Shown here piece by piece: positions 1 through 6,743 of a stretch of DNA of 64,000 bases. This DNA comes from Rubrobacter marinus (GTDB taxonomy: Bacteria; Actinomycetota; Rubrobacteria; Rubrobacterales; Rubrobacteraceae), in NCBI RefSeq assembly GCF_011492965.1, contig NZ_CP045121.1, forward strand, positions 1,922,001 through 1,986,000, in the 5' to 3' direction. The notes below the pieces were generated by a model, which was not told where the DNA came from, did not search any database, and saw only the letters and a list, made by a program, of their open reading frames with translations. Numbering within the stretch: the stretch's first letter is position 1; the number at the start of each line of letters is the position of its first letter. The position numbers and the translations under genes were made by a program.

Positions 1-273
1 TCCCCGTACGAGAACGCCCGCCAGCGCGAGCAGCTCCCCACCCGCGACCGCAAGCTCCTGATGCACCGCAAGGAGATAGACCGCCTCACCGGCAAGGCCC
101 AGGAGGACGGCAAGACCATCATCCCCCTGAAGCTCTACGACAAGGGTGGGAACATCAAGCTGCAGATCGCCGTCGCGAGCCGCAAGAGGGAGTACGACAA
201 GCGCCGCGACATCGCCAAGAAGACGGCGAACCGCGAGATAGAGCGCGCCATGAAGGAGCGTCTGAGGAGCTAG
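1..273 (+). CDS. smpB: SsrA-binding protein SmpB, C-terminal part
   Basis: The reading frame is open from base 1, so the gene begins left of the window; 90 codons and the TAG stop are present. The tail reads RKLLMHRKEIDRLTGK, then LKLYDKGGNIKLQIAVA, then YDKRRDIAKKTANREIERAM. These are the conserved C-terminal SmpB segments: the last strands of the OB barrel and the basic tail that enters the ribosome's mRNA channel. SmpB binds tmRNA and delivers it to stalled ribosomes. Its RNA partner, ssrA, starts 60 bases downstream on the same strand, the usual arrangement. The family is about 150-160 residues, so roughly the first 60-70 residues are missing only because of the window edge. Confidence 0.95.
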   Translation, partial: SPYENARQREQLPTRDRKLLMHRKEIDRLTGKAQEDGKTIIPLKLYDKGGNIKLQIAVASRKREYDKRRDIAKKTANREIERAMKERLRS

Positions 274-292
274 ACGGCGCCCCGCAAGGGGT

Positions 293-320
293 TTGAAGCG
301 GGCCGCTCACGCGGTATAAT
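293..320 (+). promoter_or_regulatory. Sigma-70-type promoter of the tmRNA gene
   Basis: A TTGAAG at 293-298 and a perfect TATAAT at 315-320 are separated by 16 bases. Transcription would start near 327-333, at the mature 5' end of tmRNA. It lies just after the smpB stop, so ssrA has its own promoter. Confidence 0.75.
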
Positions 321-332
321 ACGGGTTGTCAA

Positions 333-685
333 GGGGGCGTACCGGCTTCGACGTGAGCGGTTAGCGCCTAGCGAGACGAGCCGAGTTTGCTGGAGACTCG
401 TTAAACGCCGGCACCACAAGATACACGCCGATAACGATATGGCTCTGGCTGCCTAACTAAAACGGTAGCCGATCGGTCCGGGTAGCCCACGGCTCGGGTA
501 CCGGTCTCATTTTAGTGGGCTTACCCTACGGGTCCTGGCCCGGGGCACGTAGGGAACACTCAACGGGCTAGCCTCTCGGCGGTGCCCCGGTCCGTCGAGG
601 CGGGCGAAACGAAACTGGGAGCGACGCTCGTACAATCTCGTGGGCAGCACGTTCGCGGACGCGGGTTCGATTCCCGCCGCCTCCA
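333..685 (+). ncRNA. ssrA: Transfer-messenger RNA (tmRNA)
   Basis: One-piece tmRNA that rescues stalled ribosomes and tags incomplete proteins. The 5' GGGGGCG (333-339) pairs with CGCCTCC (678-684) to form the tRNA-like acceptor stem, and 661-676 holds the T arm with GGTTCGATTCC. The discriminator base is A685; CCA is not encoded. The tag frame ends ATG GCT CTG GCT GCC TAA (439-456), giving the typical degradation tail ALAA, followed by a second stop one base later. The resume codon is most simply GCC at 427, giving ADNDMALAA, but the exact start of the tag cannot be fixed by eye. Size (about 353 nt) and position next to smpB fit the family. Confidence 0.93.
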
Positions 686-689
686 CTAC

Positions 690-719
690 AAGGGCCCCGG
701 TCGAGAGACCGGGGCCCTT
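690..719. terminator. Strong hairpin after tmRNA
   Basis: Perfect 13-bp stem: 690-702 pairs with 707-719 around a GAGA loop. It sits between ssrA and the convergent alcohol dehydrogenase gene that ends at 744, so it may stop transcription from both sides. There is no real T tract on the + side. Confidence 0.7.
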
Positions 720-743
720 CCCTCGTCCGCCTCTACCGGGTGC

Positions 744-1757
744 CTACTCCATCGTCAGAACGACGCGGTTGCGGAGGCGTCCCTCGTGCATCTCGTTCAG
801 GGTGTCGCCGGCCGCTTCGAGGGGGCGGGTCGTGATGAGGGGACGCACGCCGGCCTTTGCGGCGAACTCGAGGGCGTCGCGGACATCCTTGCGGGAGCCC
901 GAGGGGGAGCCCATGAGGTGGCGGCGGGCCCCGATCAGGTCCATGGGGGAGACCGTGATCTCACCGGGTGCGGCGCCGAGCACGGCGAGGGTGCCGTCGG
1001 GAGCCAGGCCGGGGAGCGCCGCCGTCATCGGCTCGACTGACGGGGCGGTGGCGAGGATGACGTTCGCGCCGCCCTCCCAGCCGAGGAGGGCCTCCGCGAC
1101 CGATCCCTCGCGGGAATTGATGAACAGCTCCGCGCCGAGCTCCTTCGCCTCACCCTCCTTGTCCGCGCTGCCGGAGAGGACGGCGACGCGGGCGCCCATC
1201 GCCTTCGCGTAGAGGACGCCGAGGTGTCCGAGGCCGCCGAGGCCGATCACGGCTACCCTCATGCCCGGCTGGAAGCCCGCGTTTCTGAGGCCGTTGTAGA
1301 CGGTGAGGCCGGCGCACATGAGCGGGGCCGCCTCGGCGAAGTCGAGGGCGTCGGGGATCGGGGCGACGTAGGCGGCCGGGGCGAGCATGAACTCGGCGTA
1401 GCCGCCGTCGACGGTGACGCCGGTGACGTTCGGGGCGACCTGGCAGAGCACCTCTTCGCCCCTCGTGCACTGCTCGCAGTGGCCGCAGGAGGAGTAGAGC
1501 CACGGCATCCCCACCCTCGCGCCCGCCTGGGGCCACTCGACGCCTTCCCCGACCTCCTCGACGACGCCCGCGACCTCGTGGCCCGGCACGACGGGGTACT
1601 GCGCGAAGGGGAAGGCGCCCTGCAGGACGTTCAGGTCGCTGTGGCACACGCCGCAGGCGCGCACCCGGATCAAGACCTGCCCGGGGCCGGGTACCGGCCT
1701 CTCGCGCTCCTCTATTGCGACCCCGCCGTTGGGTTCGTTGATCACCGCTGCTCGCAT
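744..1757 (-). CDS. Zinc-dependent alcohol dehydrogenase (MDR family)
   Basis: 337 residues. Oxidises an alcohol to an aldehyde or ketone with NAD(P)+. The N-terminal GroES-like domain has ACGVCHSDL (Cys38, His39) and VPGHEVAG (His60, Glu61) for the catalytic zinc. CGHCEQC plus a later Cys (EEVLC) form the structural zinc site. The Rossmann motif GLGGLGHLG follows at about residue 172. The ATG is preceded on the minus strand by GGAAGGA, a good ribosome site. The gene is divergent from murI and stands alone. The substrate cannot be read from sequence; the layout resembles bacterial ADH1/AdhP-type enzymes. Confidence 0.88.
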   Translation of the reverse strand: MRAAVINEPNGGVAIEERERPVPGPGQVLIRVRACGVCHSDLNVLQGAFPFAQYPVVPGHEVAGVVEEVGEGVEWPQAGARVGMPWLYSSCGHCEQCTRGEEVLCQVAPNVTGVTVDGGYAEFMLAPAAYVAPIPDALDFAEAAPLMCAGLTVYNGLRNAGFQPGMRVAVIGLGGLGHLGVLYAKAMGARVAVLSGSADKEGEAKELGAELFINSREGSVAEALLGWEGGANVILATAPSVEPMTAALPGLAPDGTLAVLGAAPGEITVSPMDLIGARRHLMGSPSGSRKDVRDALEFAAKAGVRPLITTRPLEAAGDTLNEMHEGRLRNRVVLTME

Positions 1758-1876
1758 GCAAGCTCCTTCCTTTTAGGTGACGGCCCGGATATTAACCGCT
1801 ATCGCGTATAGGACAAGGGGCGGGCTCGGCGCGGACGGGTGCCATAAGTAGCATGCTAAGGGGGGCGGTCAATGGG

Positions 1877-1893
1877 TATAATTCGTCGCCGTG
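1877..1893 (+). promoter_or_regulatory. murI promoter; transcript probably leaderless
   Basis: A perfect TATAAT lies at 1877-1882 and the GTG start of murI at 1891, only 8 bases further. Transcription should start at or within a base or two of the start codon. No ribosome binding site precedes the GTG. No convincing -35 box is visible. Confidence 0.6.
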
Positions 1894-2703
1894 AGCGATC
1901 CCAGGCCCATAGGCGTGTTCGATTCCGGGGTCGGCGGCCTGACGGTGCTCTCGGAGATCCGGGACAGGCTGCCGTACGAGCATACGATCTACTTCGGCGA
2001 CACGGCGAGGGTGCCGTACGGCGTTCGCGACCTCACCGAGGTTCGGTGGTTCGCCTTCGAGATCATCCACTACCTGATCGACCTCGACGTGAAGATGGTC
2101 GTCATCGCCTGCAACACCGCGACGGCCGCGGCGCTGAAGGCGGCGCAGCGCTCCTTCGACGTCCCGGTGATCGGAGTGATAGAGCCCGGGGCGCGGGCCG
2201 CGGCGCTGGAGACCCGCAACCGCCGCGCCGGCGTTCTGGCGACGGAGGCGACGGTGACGAGCGGGGCGTACAGGCGGGCGGTCCACGCCTTCGACGCCGG
2301 CATAAGCGTCTACGAGCAGGCCTGCCCTGCGTTCGTGCCGCTCATCGAGCGCGGCATCGTGGACGGGCCGGAGCTCGAAAGGGTCGCCACGGGCTACCTC
2401 ACGCCGCTCATGGAGCGTCGGGTCGACGCCGTGATCCTGGGTTGCACCCACTACCCGCTCATCTCGGCCACCATCAACCGCATCCTCGGCCCCGGCGTGC
2501 GCCTCATCTCCTCCGCGGGACAGACCGCGTTGGAGGTCGGCCGCATCCTCTCCCGCCGCGGCTTTCTCCGCAGGCCCAAGCACCCCGACGACGAGGGCCG
2601 CTCGACCTACATCTGCAGCGCCGACCCCGAGGAGTTCGCCCTCCTCGGCAGCCGCTTCCTCGAAGAAGAGATCGAGGCCGCCGCCCCCGCCGCGGCCCTC
2701 TAG
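1891..2703 (+). CDS. murI: Glutamate racemase
   Basis: 270 residues, the family's usual length. Converts L- to D-glutamate for peptidoglycan synthesis in the cytoplasm. GVFDSGVGGLTVL opens the protein. The two catalytic cysteines are visible in VIACNTATA (Cys74) and LGCTHYPL (Cys185). GTG at 1891 is chosen because the protein then begins MSDPRPIGVFDSG, with no extension before the conserved opening. The start sits 8 bases after a TATAAT, so the message is probably leaderless. Three tRNA genes follow on the same strand but have their own promoter signal. Confidence 0.95.
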   Translation: MSDPRPIGVFDSGVGGLTVLSEIRDRLPYEHTIYFGDTARVPYGVRDLTEVRWFAFEIIHYLIDLDVKMVVIACNTATAAALKAAQRSFDVPVIGVIEPGARAAALETRNRRAGVLATEATVTSGAYRRAVHAFDAGISVYEQACPAFVPLIERGIVDGPELERVATGYLTPLMERRVDAVILGCTHYPLISATINRILGPGVRLISSAGQTALEVGRILSRRGFLRRPKHPDDEGRSTYICSADPEEFALLGSRFLEEEIEAAAPAAAL

Positions 2704-2720
2704 GGGGCGCTCACATGCTC

Positions 2721-2821
<101 letters not shown>

Positions 2822-2835
2822 CGGATAGGTCGCTC

Positions 2836-2906
2836 GCGGGTGTAGCTCAAAGGCAGAGCCCCAGCCTTCCAAGCTGGTTATGGGGGTTCGATTCCCCTCA
2901 CCCGCT
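2836..2906 (+). tRNA. tRNA-Gly (TCC)
   Basis: Acceptor GCGGGTG (2836-2842) pairs with CACCCGC (2899-2905); the discriminator is T2906. Anticodon TCC sits in the loop CTTCCAA. The T arm is GGGGGTTCGATTCCCCT. CCA is not encoded. It lies 14 bases after tRNA-Pro. Confidence 0.95.
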
Positions 2907-2944
2907 CTGTGTCCCCGGAAGCACCACCCCCGGGGCCTACCCTA

Positions 2945-3018
2945 GCGCCTGTAGCTCAGCCGGATAGAGCAGCGGACTTCTAATCCGCAGGTCGTAGGTT
3001 CGAATCCTACCGGGCGCG
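2945..3018 (+). tRNA. tRNA-Arg (TCT)
   Basis: Acceptor GCGCCTG (2945-2951) pairs with CGGGCGC (3011-3017), with one G-U pair; discriminator G3018. The loop CTTCTAA gives anticodon TCT. CCA is not encoded. Decayed genes and accessory genes start right after it. tRNA-Arg(TCT) is a common integration site, but I found no second copy of its 3' end in the window. Confidence 0.94.
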
Positions 3019-3194
3019 CCCCCGTTTTCCCCGCAAAACGCTGTTTTCCCTCCCGGCGCCTCCCCGTCCCGGTCGGGCGTTTACCACTTCCTTACCACTC
3101 AACCCCTTCGACCGCGCCCCCCGAGGCCCTCTCTCGCGCCGGCCCGAAGCGCCCCAGGCTCGCTGCCTGCGTCCTCCGGCGGCCCTGCACGTAG

Positions 3195-3537
3195 GTGTCC
3201 ATCCCGCTCTTTCTCGAGCCGGTGAGGTGGACGAACCCCGAGACCGAAGCCGAGCACCTGGTCGCGGACGGTGGGATGTCGAGCAACTTCCCCGTGTGGC
3301 TCTTCGACGCCCCCGGCACGGGGTACGAGTTGGGGGTGCTCGGCTACCTGCGGGCGCTGGCGGACACGATGATCGAGGAGCACGACCGGCTCTACCTGGA
3401 GGAGCACGACTTCGTCAGGACCGTCCCCATAGACACCCTGGGTGGACGGACCTGTGGAGGTCGGCCTCTCGCCGGAGCTCGCGGCCGACCTCCACAGGTC
3501 CGGGCGCTTCGCCGCGAAACGTTACCTGAATAGCTAG
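3195..3537 (+). pseudogene. Patatin-like phospholipase remnant
   Basis: Only the C-terminal part of a patatin-like lipase can be read: SIPLFLEPVRWTNPETE, VADGGMSSNFPVWLFDAPG (the DGG motif with the catalytic Asp), then ALADTMIEEHDRLYLEEHDF and VRTVPIDTLG. The frame then breaks near 3440; the natural continuation DGPVEVGLSPELAADLHRSG and a stop at 3537 lie in another frame. The N-terminal half with the GxSxG nucleophile is absent, and an in-frame TAG precedes 3195. Compared with intact relatives I also miss a stretch after WLFDAPG. This is a truncated relic. The break itself is explained by two Gs missing from the run at 3440-3442. Confidence 0.75.
3447..3502. repeat. Perfect 20-bp inverted repeat inside the lipase relic
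   Basis: 3447-3466 is the exact reverse complement of 3483-3502, around a 16-base loop. Both arms are readable as lipase coding sequence (GPVEVG and ADLHRSG), and the frameshift of the relic lies 5-7 bases left of the first arm. Confidence 0.85.
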
Positions 3538-3600
3538 ACGTCGAGCCGCCGGCTCCATCGCCACGGGCGCGGCGGGGTCGGGGGGGTTCTCGTTACCGCG

Positions 3601-4695
3601 CTACTTGGGCTTCCTCTCCAGGAACGGCCGCTCGACGAACCGGTGGCTCAGGTAGGCCACCGGGATGCTGAGGGCCAGGATCGCGGCTAGCGCGCACGAG
3701 AAGGCGAGCCACGGCGACGAAGTCGCCCACGCCTCGAACTCCGCCGACCAGCTCGACGCAAGGAGGACCAGGACGGTCTGGTGCAGCAGGAAGAGGCTGT
3801 AGGAGATCGTCCCGACGAACCGAAACGGCGCGAACGAAAGCACCGGACGGAGGATGCGGCTGCCCGCAACGGCCGCGAAGAAGAACGCCGCCATCGACAG
3901 ATCCACCAGGAGCCAGGCGGGCACGTGGATCGCGGCGGCGACCTCTGCCCCGAAGTAGGGGTACCCGAACAGGTAGACCGCGGCCGGCGGCGTGAGCGCG
4001 GTGGCGAGGGCCGGCCGCTCCCCGAAGCGCCCGACGAGCATGGCCAGCAGCATCCCCCCGGCGAACAGGTAGAGGTGCGTCGTGGGCAGGTGGTTGGCGT
4101 AGAGCTCCCCCTCCGGCCCGGGCGTGGCGGCCATCGCGTGTACGTAGATCGCCCGCCCGCCGACGAGGAGCCCCACCAGCAGGAGCGCCCTCTGCCACCA
4201 GCGCGGCACCAGCACGATCACGAACGGGAGGATGAGGTACCAGGCGACCTCCGAGGCCAGCGACCACATCACCGGGTCGGCCGAGGCGGTAGTCTCCGGG
4301 AACAGGGTGTGCACGAAGAAGGCGTGCGTGAGGAGGTCCCAACCCGTCGTCTCCTTCGGCCACAGGAGCCACACCACGGCCAGGGCGAGGTAGTACGCCG
4401 GGAGGATCCTCAAGGCCCGCCTGGCGAAGTACGAGCGCATCCGGTAGGGGCCGCGCTCCTTCCGGCCTTCCTCGACGCGGGTCAGGAGATAGCCGGAAAG
4501 GAAGAAGAACAGGAACACCCCGCCCGGCCCAAGCTGCAAGCCTTTCACCACGTCGAAGCCGAGGAAGGGCACGACGAGCGGGAGCCCCACGAGCGCGGCC
4601 CACTGCCCAGCCACGTGGGCGAGGACCACCTTGAGGACGGCCAGGCCTCGCAAGGCTTCTACCTCGGCAGAATGATCGGATATATCGTATTTCAC
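3601..4695 (-). CDS. Membrane acyltransferase 3 family protein (OafA/YrhL-like)
   Basis: 364 residues with about ten hydrophobic segments. Family members O-acylate cell-surface sugars or lipids. The catalytic motif R-x10-H is present at the start of the first helix (Arg16 in EALRGLAVL and His27 in VVLAH). FFLSGYLLTRVEEGR and FARRALRILPAYY are the other conserved family segments, and the end reads YLSHRFVERPF. The ATG at 4695 follows an AT-rich stretch. The gene stands alone among decayed genes, so the acceptor is unknown. No sugar transferase or polysaccharide operon accompanies it. Confidence 0.85.
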   Translation of the reverse strand: MKYDISDHSAEVEALRGLAVLKVVLAHVAGQWAALVGLPLVVPFLGFDVVKGLQLGPGGVFLFFFLSGYLLTRVEEGRKERGPYRMRSYFARRALRILPAYYLALAVVWLLWPKETTGWDLLTHAFFVHTLFPETTASADPVMWSLASEVAWYLILPFVIVLVPRWWQRALLLVGLLVGGRAIYVHAMAATPGPEGELYANHLPTTHLYLFAGGMLLAMLVGRFGERPALATALTPPAAVYLFGYPYFGAEVAAAIHVPAWLLVDLSMAAFFFAAVAGSRILRPVLSFAPFRFVGTISYSLFLLHQTVLVLLASSWSAEFEAWATSSPWLAFSCALAAILALSIPVAYLSHRFVERPFLERKPK

Positions 4696-4837
4696 GGGGG
4701 AAGAGTTTAAGGCTTATCGGGGTCCCTGCCAAGATCGGCCACGGAACTCCCTGGCCTTTCCGATCCTACTCGCCGACGAGTCCGAGCTTCCGGCTGCCCC
4801 GAAACCGAGCAAGCGCGGATACGCAAGAATCCGCAGT

Positions 4838-5303
4838 ATGGAAACCCTCATGAGGACCGAGAAGGTCGAGGCTTGCGTCCTGTGTCAGCACCCGGGCCGT
4901 AGGATCCTGCACGGCGGCCTCGTGGGCCGCCGTGCAGGGCGTCTCGGGCTTATGGGCCTACGAGCAGCGCGTGGCGCGCCGCCTGATCCACCTCGATCCC
5001 GTGCCCGCCCCTGAGGACCTGCACCTCGCCTACGAGAGCTAACCGACCCACGGGGCGGACGAGCTCCCTGGGAGGACCGCCCTCCGCCGGGCAAGGGGAT
5101 ACGTTCGCGAAGGGTACCTGGCCCTCAGGTTCGGCTATGGGGCCTCTCCGGCCGGGCGCCTCGCTGGCCTCCTCGCCTACGTTCACCCCGGCCAGAGGGC
5201 GTGCTTGGAGGGGTCCGTCGCGTGGCGCCCCGCCTCCTGGCGGGTCCTGGACGTCGGGGCGGGCGCAGGGAGGACGCTCGACGCTCTCGCGGAACGAGAC
5301 CGC
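4838..5303 (+). pseudogene. Class I SAM-dependent methyltransferase relic
   Basis: From ATG 4838 the frame reads METLMRTEKVEACVLCQHPG and then ILHGGL. The protein continues in another frame from 4938 with GVSGLWAYEQRVARRLIHLD and PVPAPEDLHLAYES, which hits an in-frame TAA at 5040. It resumes in the same frame with GYLALRFGYGASPAGRLAGL, LLAYVHPGQRACLEG and RVLDVGAGAGRTLDAL, the SAM-binding motif I. After about 5303 nothing of the expected C-terminal half is readable. Frameshift, nonsense codon and truncation together make this a true relic. Such proteins (zinc-site N-terminus plus SAM domain) usually methylate sugars or lipids. On the minus strand of 5300-5412 there is a further coding trace (LPEVCGSCRREAQERVVVPL) of an unknown protein. 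Confidence 0.7.
4906..4938. repeat. Perfect 14-bp inverted repeat at the methyltransferase frameshift
   Basis: 4906-4919 pairs exactly with 4925-4938 around a five-base loop. The relic's reading frame changes between the left arm and 4938. Confidence 0.8.
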
Positions 5304-5415
5304 CGCGGCCCTCTTCTTTCTGCCGGTCAGCGGCACGACTACCCGCTCCTGCGCCTCGCGGCGGCAGGACCCGCAGACCTCGGGCAGGGTCAGCAGGGCG
5401 CGCCATTCTACCGAC

Positions 5416-5454
5416 CGAGCGGGGCGGGCGGATTCTCGCCGCCCGCCCCGCTCG
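5416..5454 (-). terminator. 16-bp perfect hairpin after the secreted repeat protein
   Basis: 5416-5431 pairs with 5439-5454, with a 7-base loop. It begins 12 bases beyond the stop of the minus-strand gene ending at 5466, so it is probably that gene's terminator. No T tract follows. Confidence 0.65.
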
Positions 5455-5465
5455 TGCGAAGGCCG

Positions 5466-5972
5466 CTAGAGGAGCCTTACCCTTTCGCAGCTGGTCAAGA
5501 GCGAGAGGTCGCCCTCGATCGTCGGCGACACGCCCTCTATGAGGTCCGTGGCGTCCACGTAGGCCGTGTCGGTGCCGGCCCCGCAGTTGACGAAGTCGCT
5601 CGCGCCGTCGTTGGCCGCGTAGATCGTGTCGCCGCCGTCGCCGCCGTAGAGCCCGTCGCGGTCGGCGCCGCCGTAGACCTGGTCGGCGTCCGGGCCGCCG
5701 TTGACCTGGTCGGCCCCGGCGCTGCCCTGGAGGGTGTCCGAGCCGGCCTCCCCGTAGATCGTGTCGTTGGCGCCGAGCCCGTAGACGGTGTCGTTGCCGG
5801 CGCGGGCGGAGATGTTGTCGGCCGCCTCGGTGCCGGAGATGTTGTCGTTGCCGGCCGTGCCCGTCAGCGTGGCGGCCAGGGCGGCCGAGGCCAGCGCCAG
5901 GGAGAGGGCGAGGGCCAGGGCGAGGCCCAGGCCGAAGGACGTGCCCTTCTTGCGTATACTCGTCGCGTTCAC
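5466..5972 (-). CDS. Secreted calcium-binding repeat protein (RTX/hemolysin-type)
   Basis: 168 residues. Residues 1-34 form a signal peptide (MNATSIRKKG, a run of Leu/Ala, then ALA|A). From residue 35 come degenerate nonapeptide repeats of the type GGxGxDxxx: GTAGNDNISG, ARAGNDTVYGLGANDTIYG, EAGSDTLQG, GPDADQVYGGADRDGLYGG, GDGGDTIYA. These build a calcium-binding parallel beta roll. Two cysteines (VNCGAGTD, LTSCERV) near the C-terminus may form a disulfide. There is no enzyme domain, so this is a small exported calcium-binding protein of unknown role. No type I secretion genes are nearby, and the signal peptide suggests Sec export. It is bounded by decayed genes. Confidence 0.8.
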   Translation of the reverse strand: MNATSIRKKGTSFGLGLALALALSLALASAALAATLTGTAGNDNISGTEAADNISARAGNDTVYGLGANDTIYGEAGSDTLQGSAGADQVNGGPDADQVYGGADRDGLYGGDGGDTIYAANDGASDFVNCGAGTDTAYVDATDLIEGVSPTIEGDLSLLTSCERVRLL

Positions 5973-6486
5973 GGAAACGCTCCTTTCGTGGGTGGGTTCT
6001 CCGTGGATTTACGGTCCCGGCGGCGCCTGCACGCGCCCCGGGGCTTCTTGCCTATGCTCTTCTTTGCTCGCGCGGAGTTCGGGCCGGACGGCCCTTCTCT
6101 TCTTCGCCCGTCGTCGGGCGCGTTACGCCCGGGGAGGACCATGCATCCCCACCACCCCTTTCGGTAGCCCGGCTGCCTCGCCCATCCTCCGAGGCCCGTG
6201 GCTTTGCGTCCCCGCCTCGCGACGGGTTTGCCTTTGTCGTTTTCCCCTACGGAGTCATTATCGGCACGTCGATGAGAAACCTTTAATCCTCGTCCCCGCC
6301 CGCGTCGTCGATCGCCCTGCGCGTCTCCTCGAGGTCGTCGAGGGCGTGGTGGGCGAGAGCCTCGGCGCTGCCGCCGGCGTCGCGCTCGAGCGCGGCGAGG
6401 ACGACCATCGCCTCGCGGGGATCGCCGCGCCTGGCCGCGCCGTCTGCGCACCCCAGCGTCTCCGCCATCCTCTGCGTCGCCGGCAA
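5973..6486. other. Region without a convincing gene upstream of the repeat protein
   Basis: About 500 bases. Two short hairpins are visible: GGGCC/GGCCC at 6081-6094 and CGCCCG/CGGGCG at 6105-6120. They may lie in the leader of the minus-strand secreted protein. A minus-strand reading frame at 6283-6486 (67 codons, starting MPATQRMAETLG) is open but I do not recognise it, and it has no clear ribosome site. Confidence 0.4.
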
Positions 6487-6690
6487 GAGTGACCTTCGTG
6501 TCGTACCCGCCGATCTCGTCGATATTCAAGAAAACATAGATGCCCTCAAGGACCTGCCTGCGGGGTGGAGCGGTTACGATGTGGCTGCGCCGAAGCTCCA
6601 GTCGATCCAGAGCGCGACCGAGTGGATCCAGCAGGTGTACGAGGACGCGGCGCGCTCGGGATCGGTTCCTCGAGCAGGATGGTGGATGGG
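6487..6690 (+). pseudogene. Relic of a small unknown protein with an LPAGW motif
   Basis: The frame reads SDLRVVPADLVDIQENIDAL, KDLPAGWSGYDVAAPKLQSI and QSATEWIQQVYEDAARSG. This matches my memory of a small hypothetical family (LPAGWDSY.A.AP, then A...I). There is no start codon upstream in this frame before the conserved part, and the family pattern is lost after residue SGS, so both ends are gone. It abuts the rifamycin phosphotransferase gene. I know no function for the family. Confidence 0.45.
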
Positions 6691-6743
6691 GGTCCGGCGA
6701 GACGCTGCGACGTTCTCTAGAGGAGACACGAGGGAGGTAGCGG

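Noticed and set aside
3078-3100. Repeated TTACCACTT words after tRNA-Arg as an attachment site
   Set aside because: No matching copy elsewhere in the window and no integrase gene.
6283-6486. Minus-strand open frame of 67 codons
   Set aside because: Open frames are common in high-GC DNA. No ribosome site, no family features, and a plus-strand coding trace begins where it starts.
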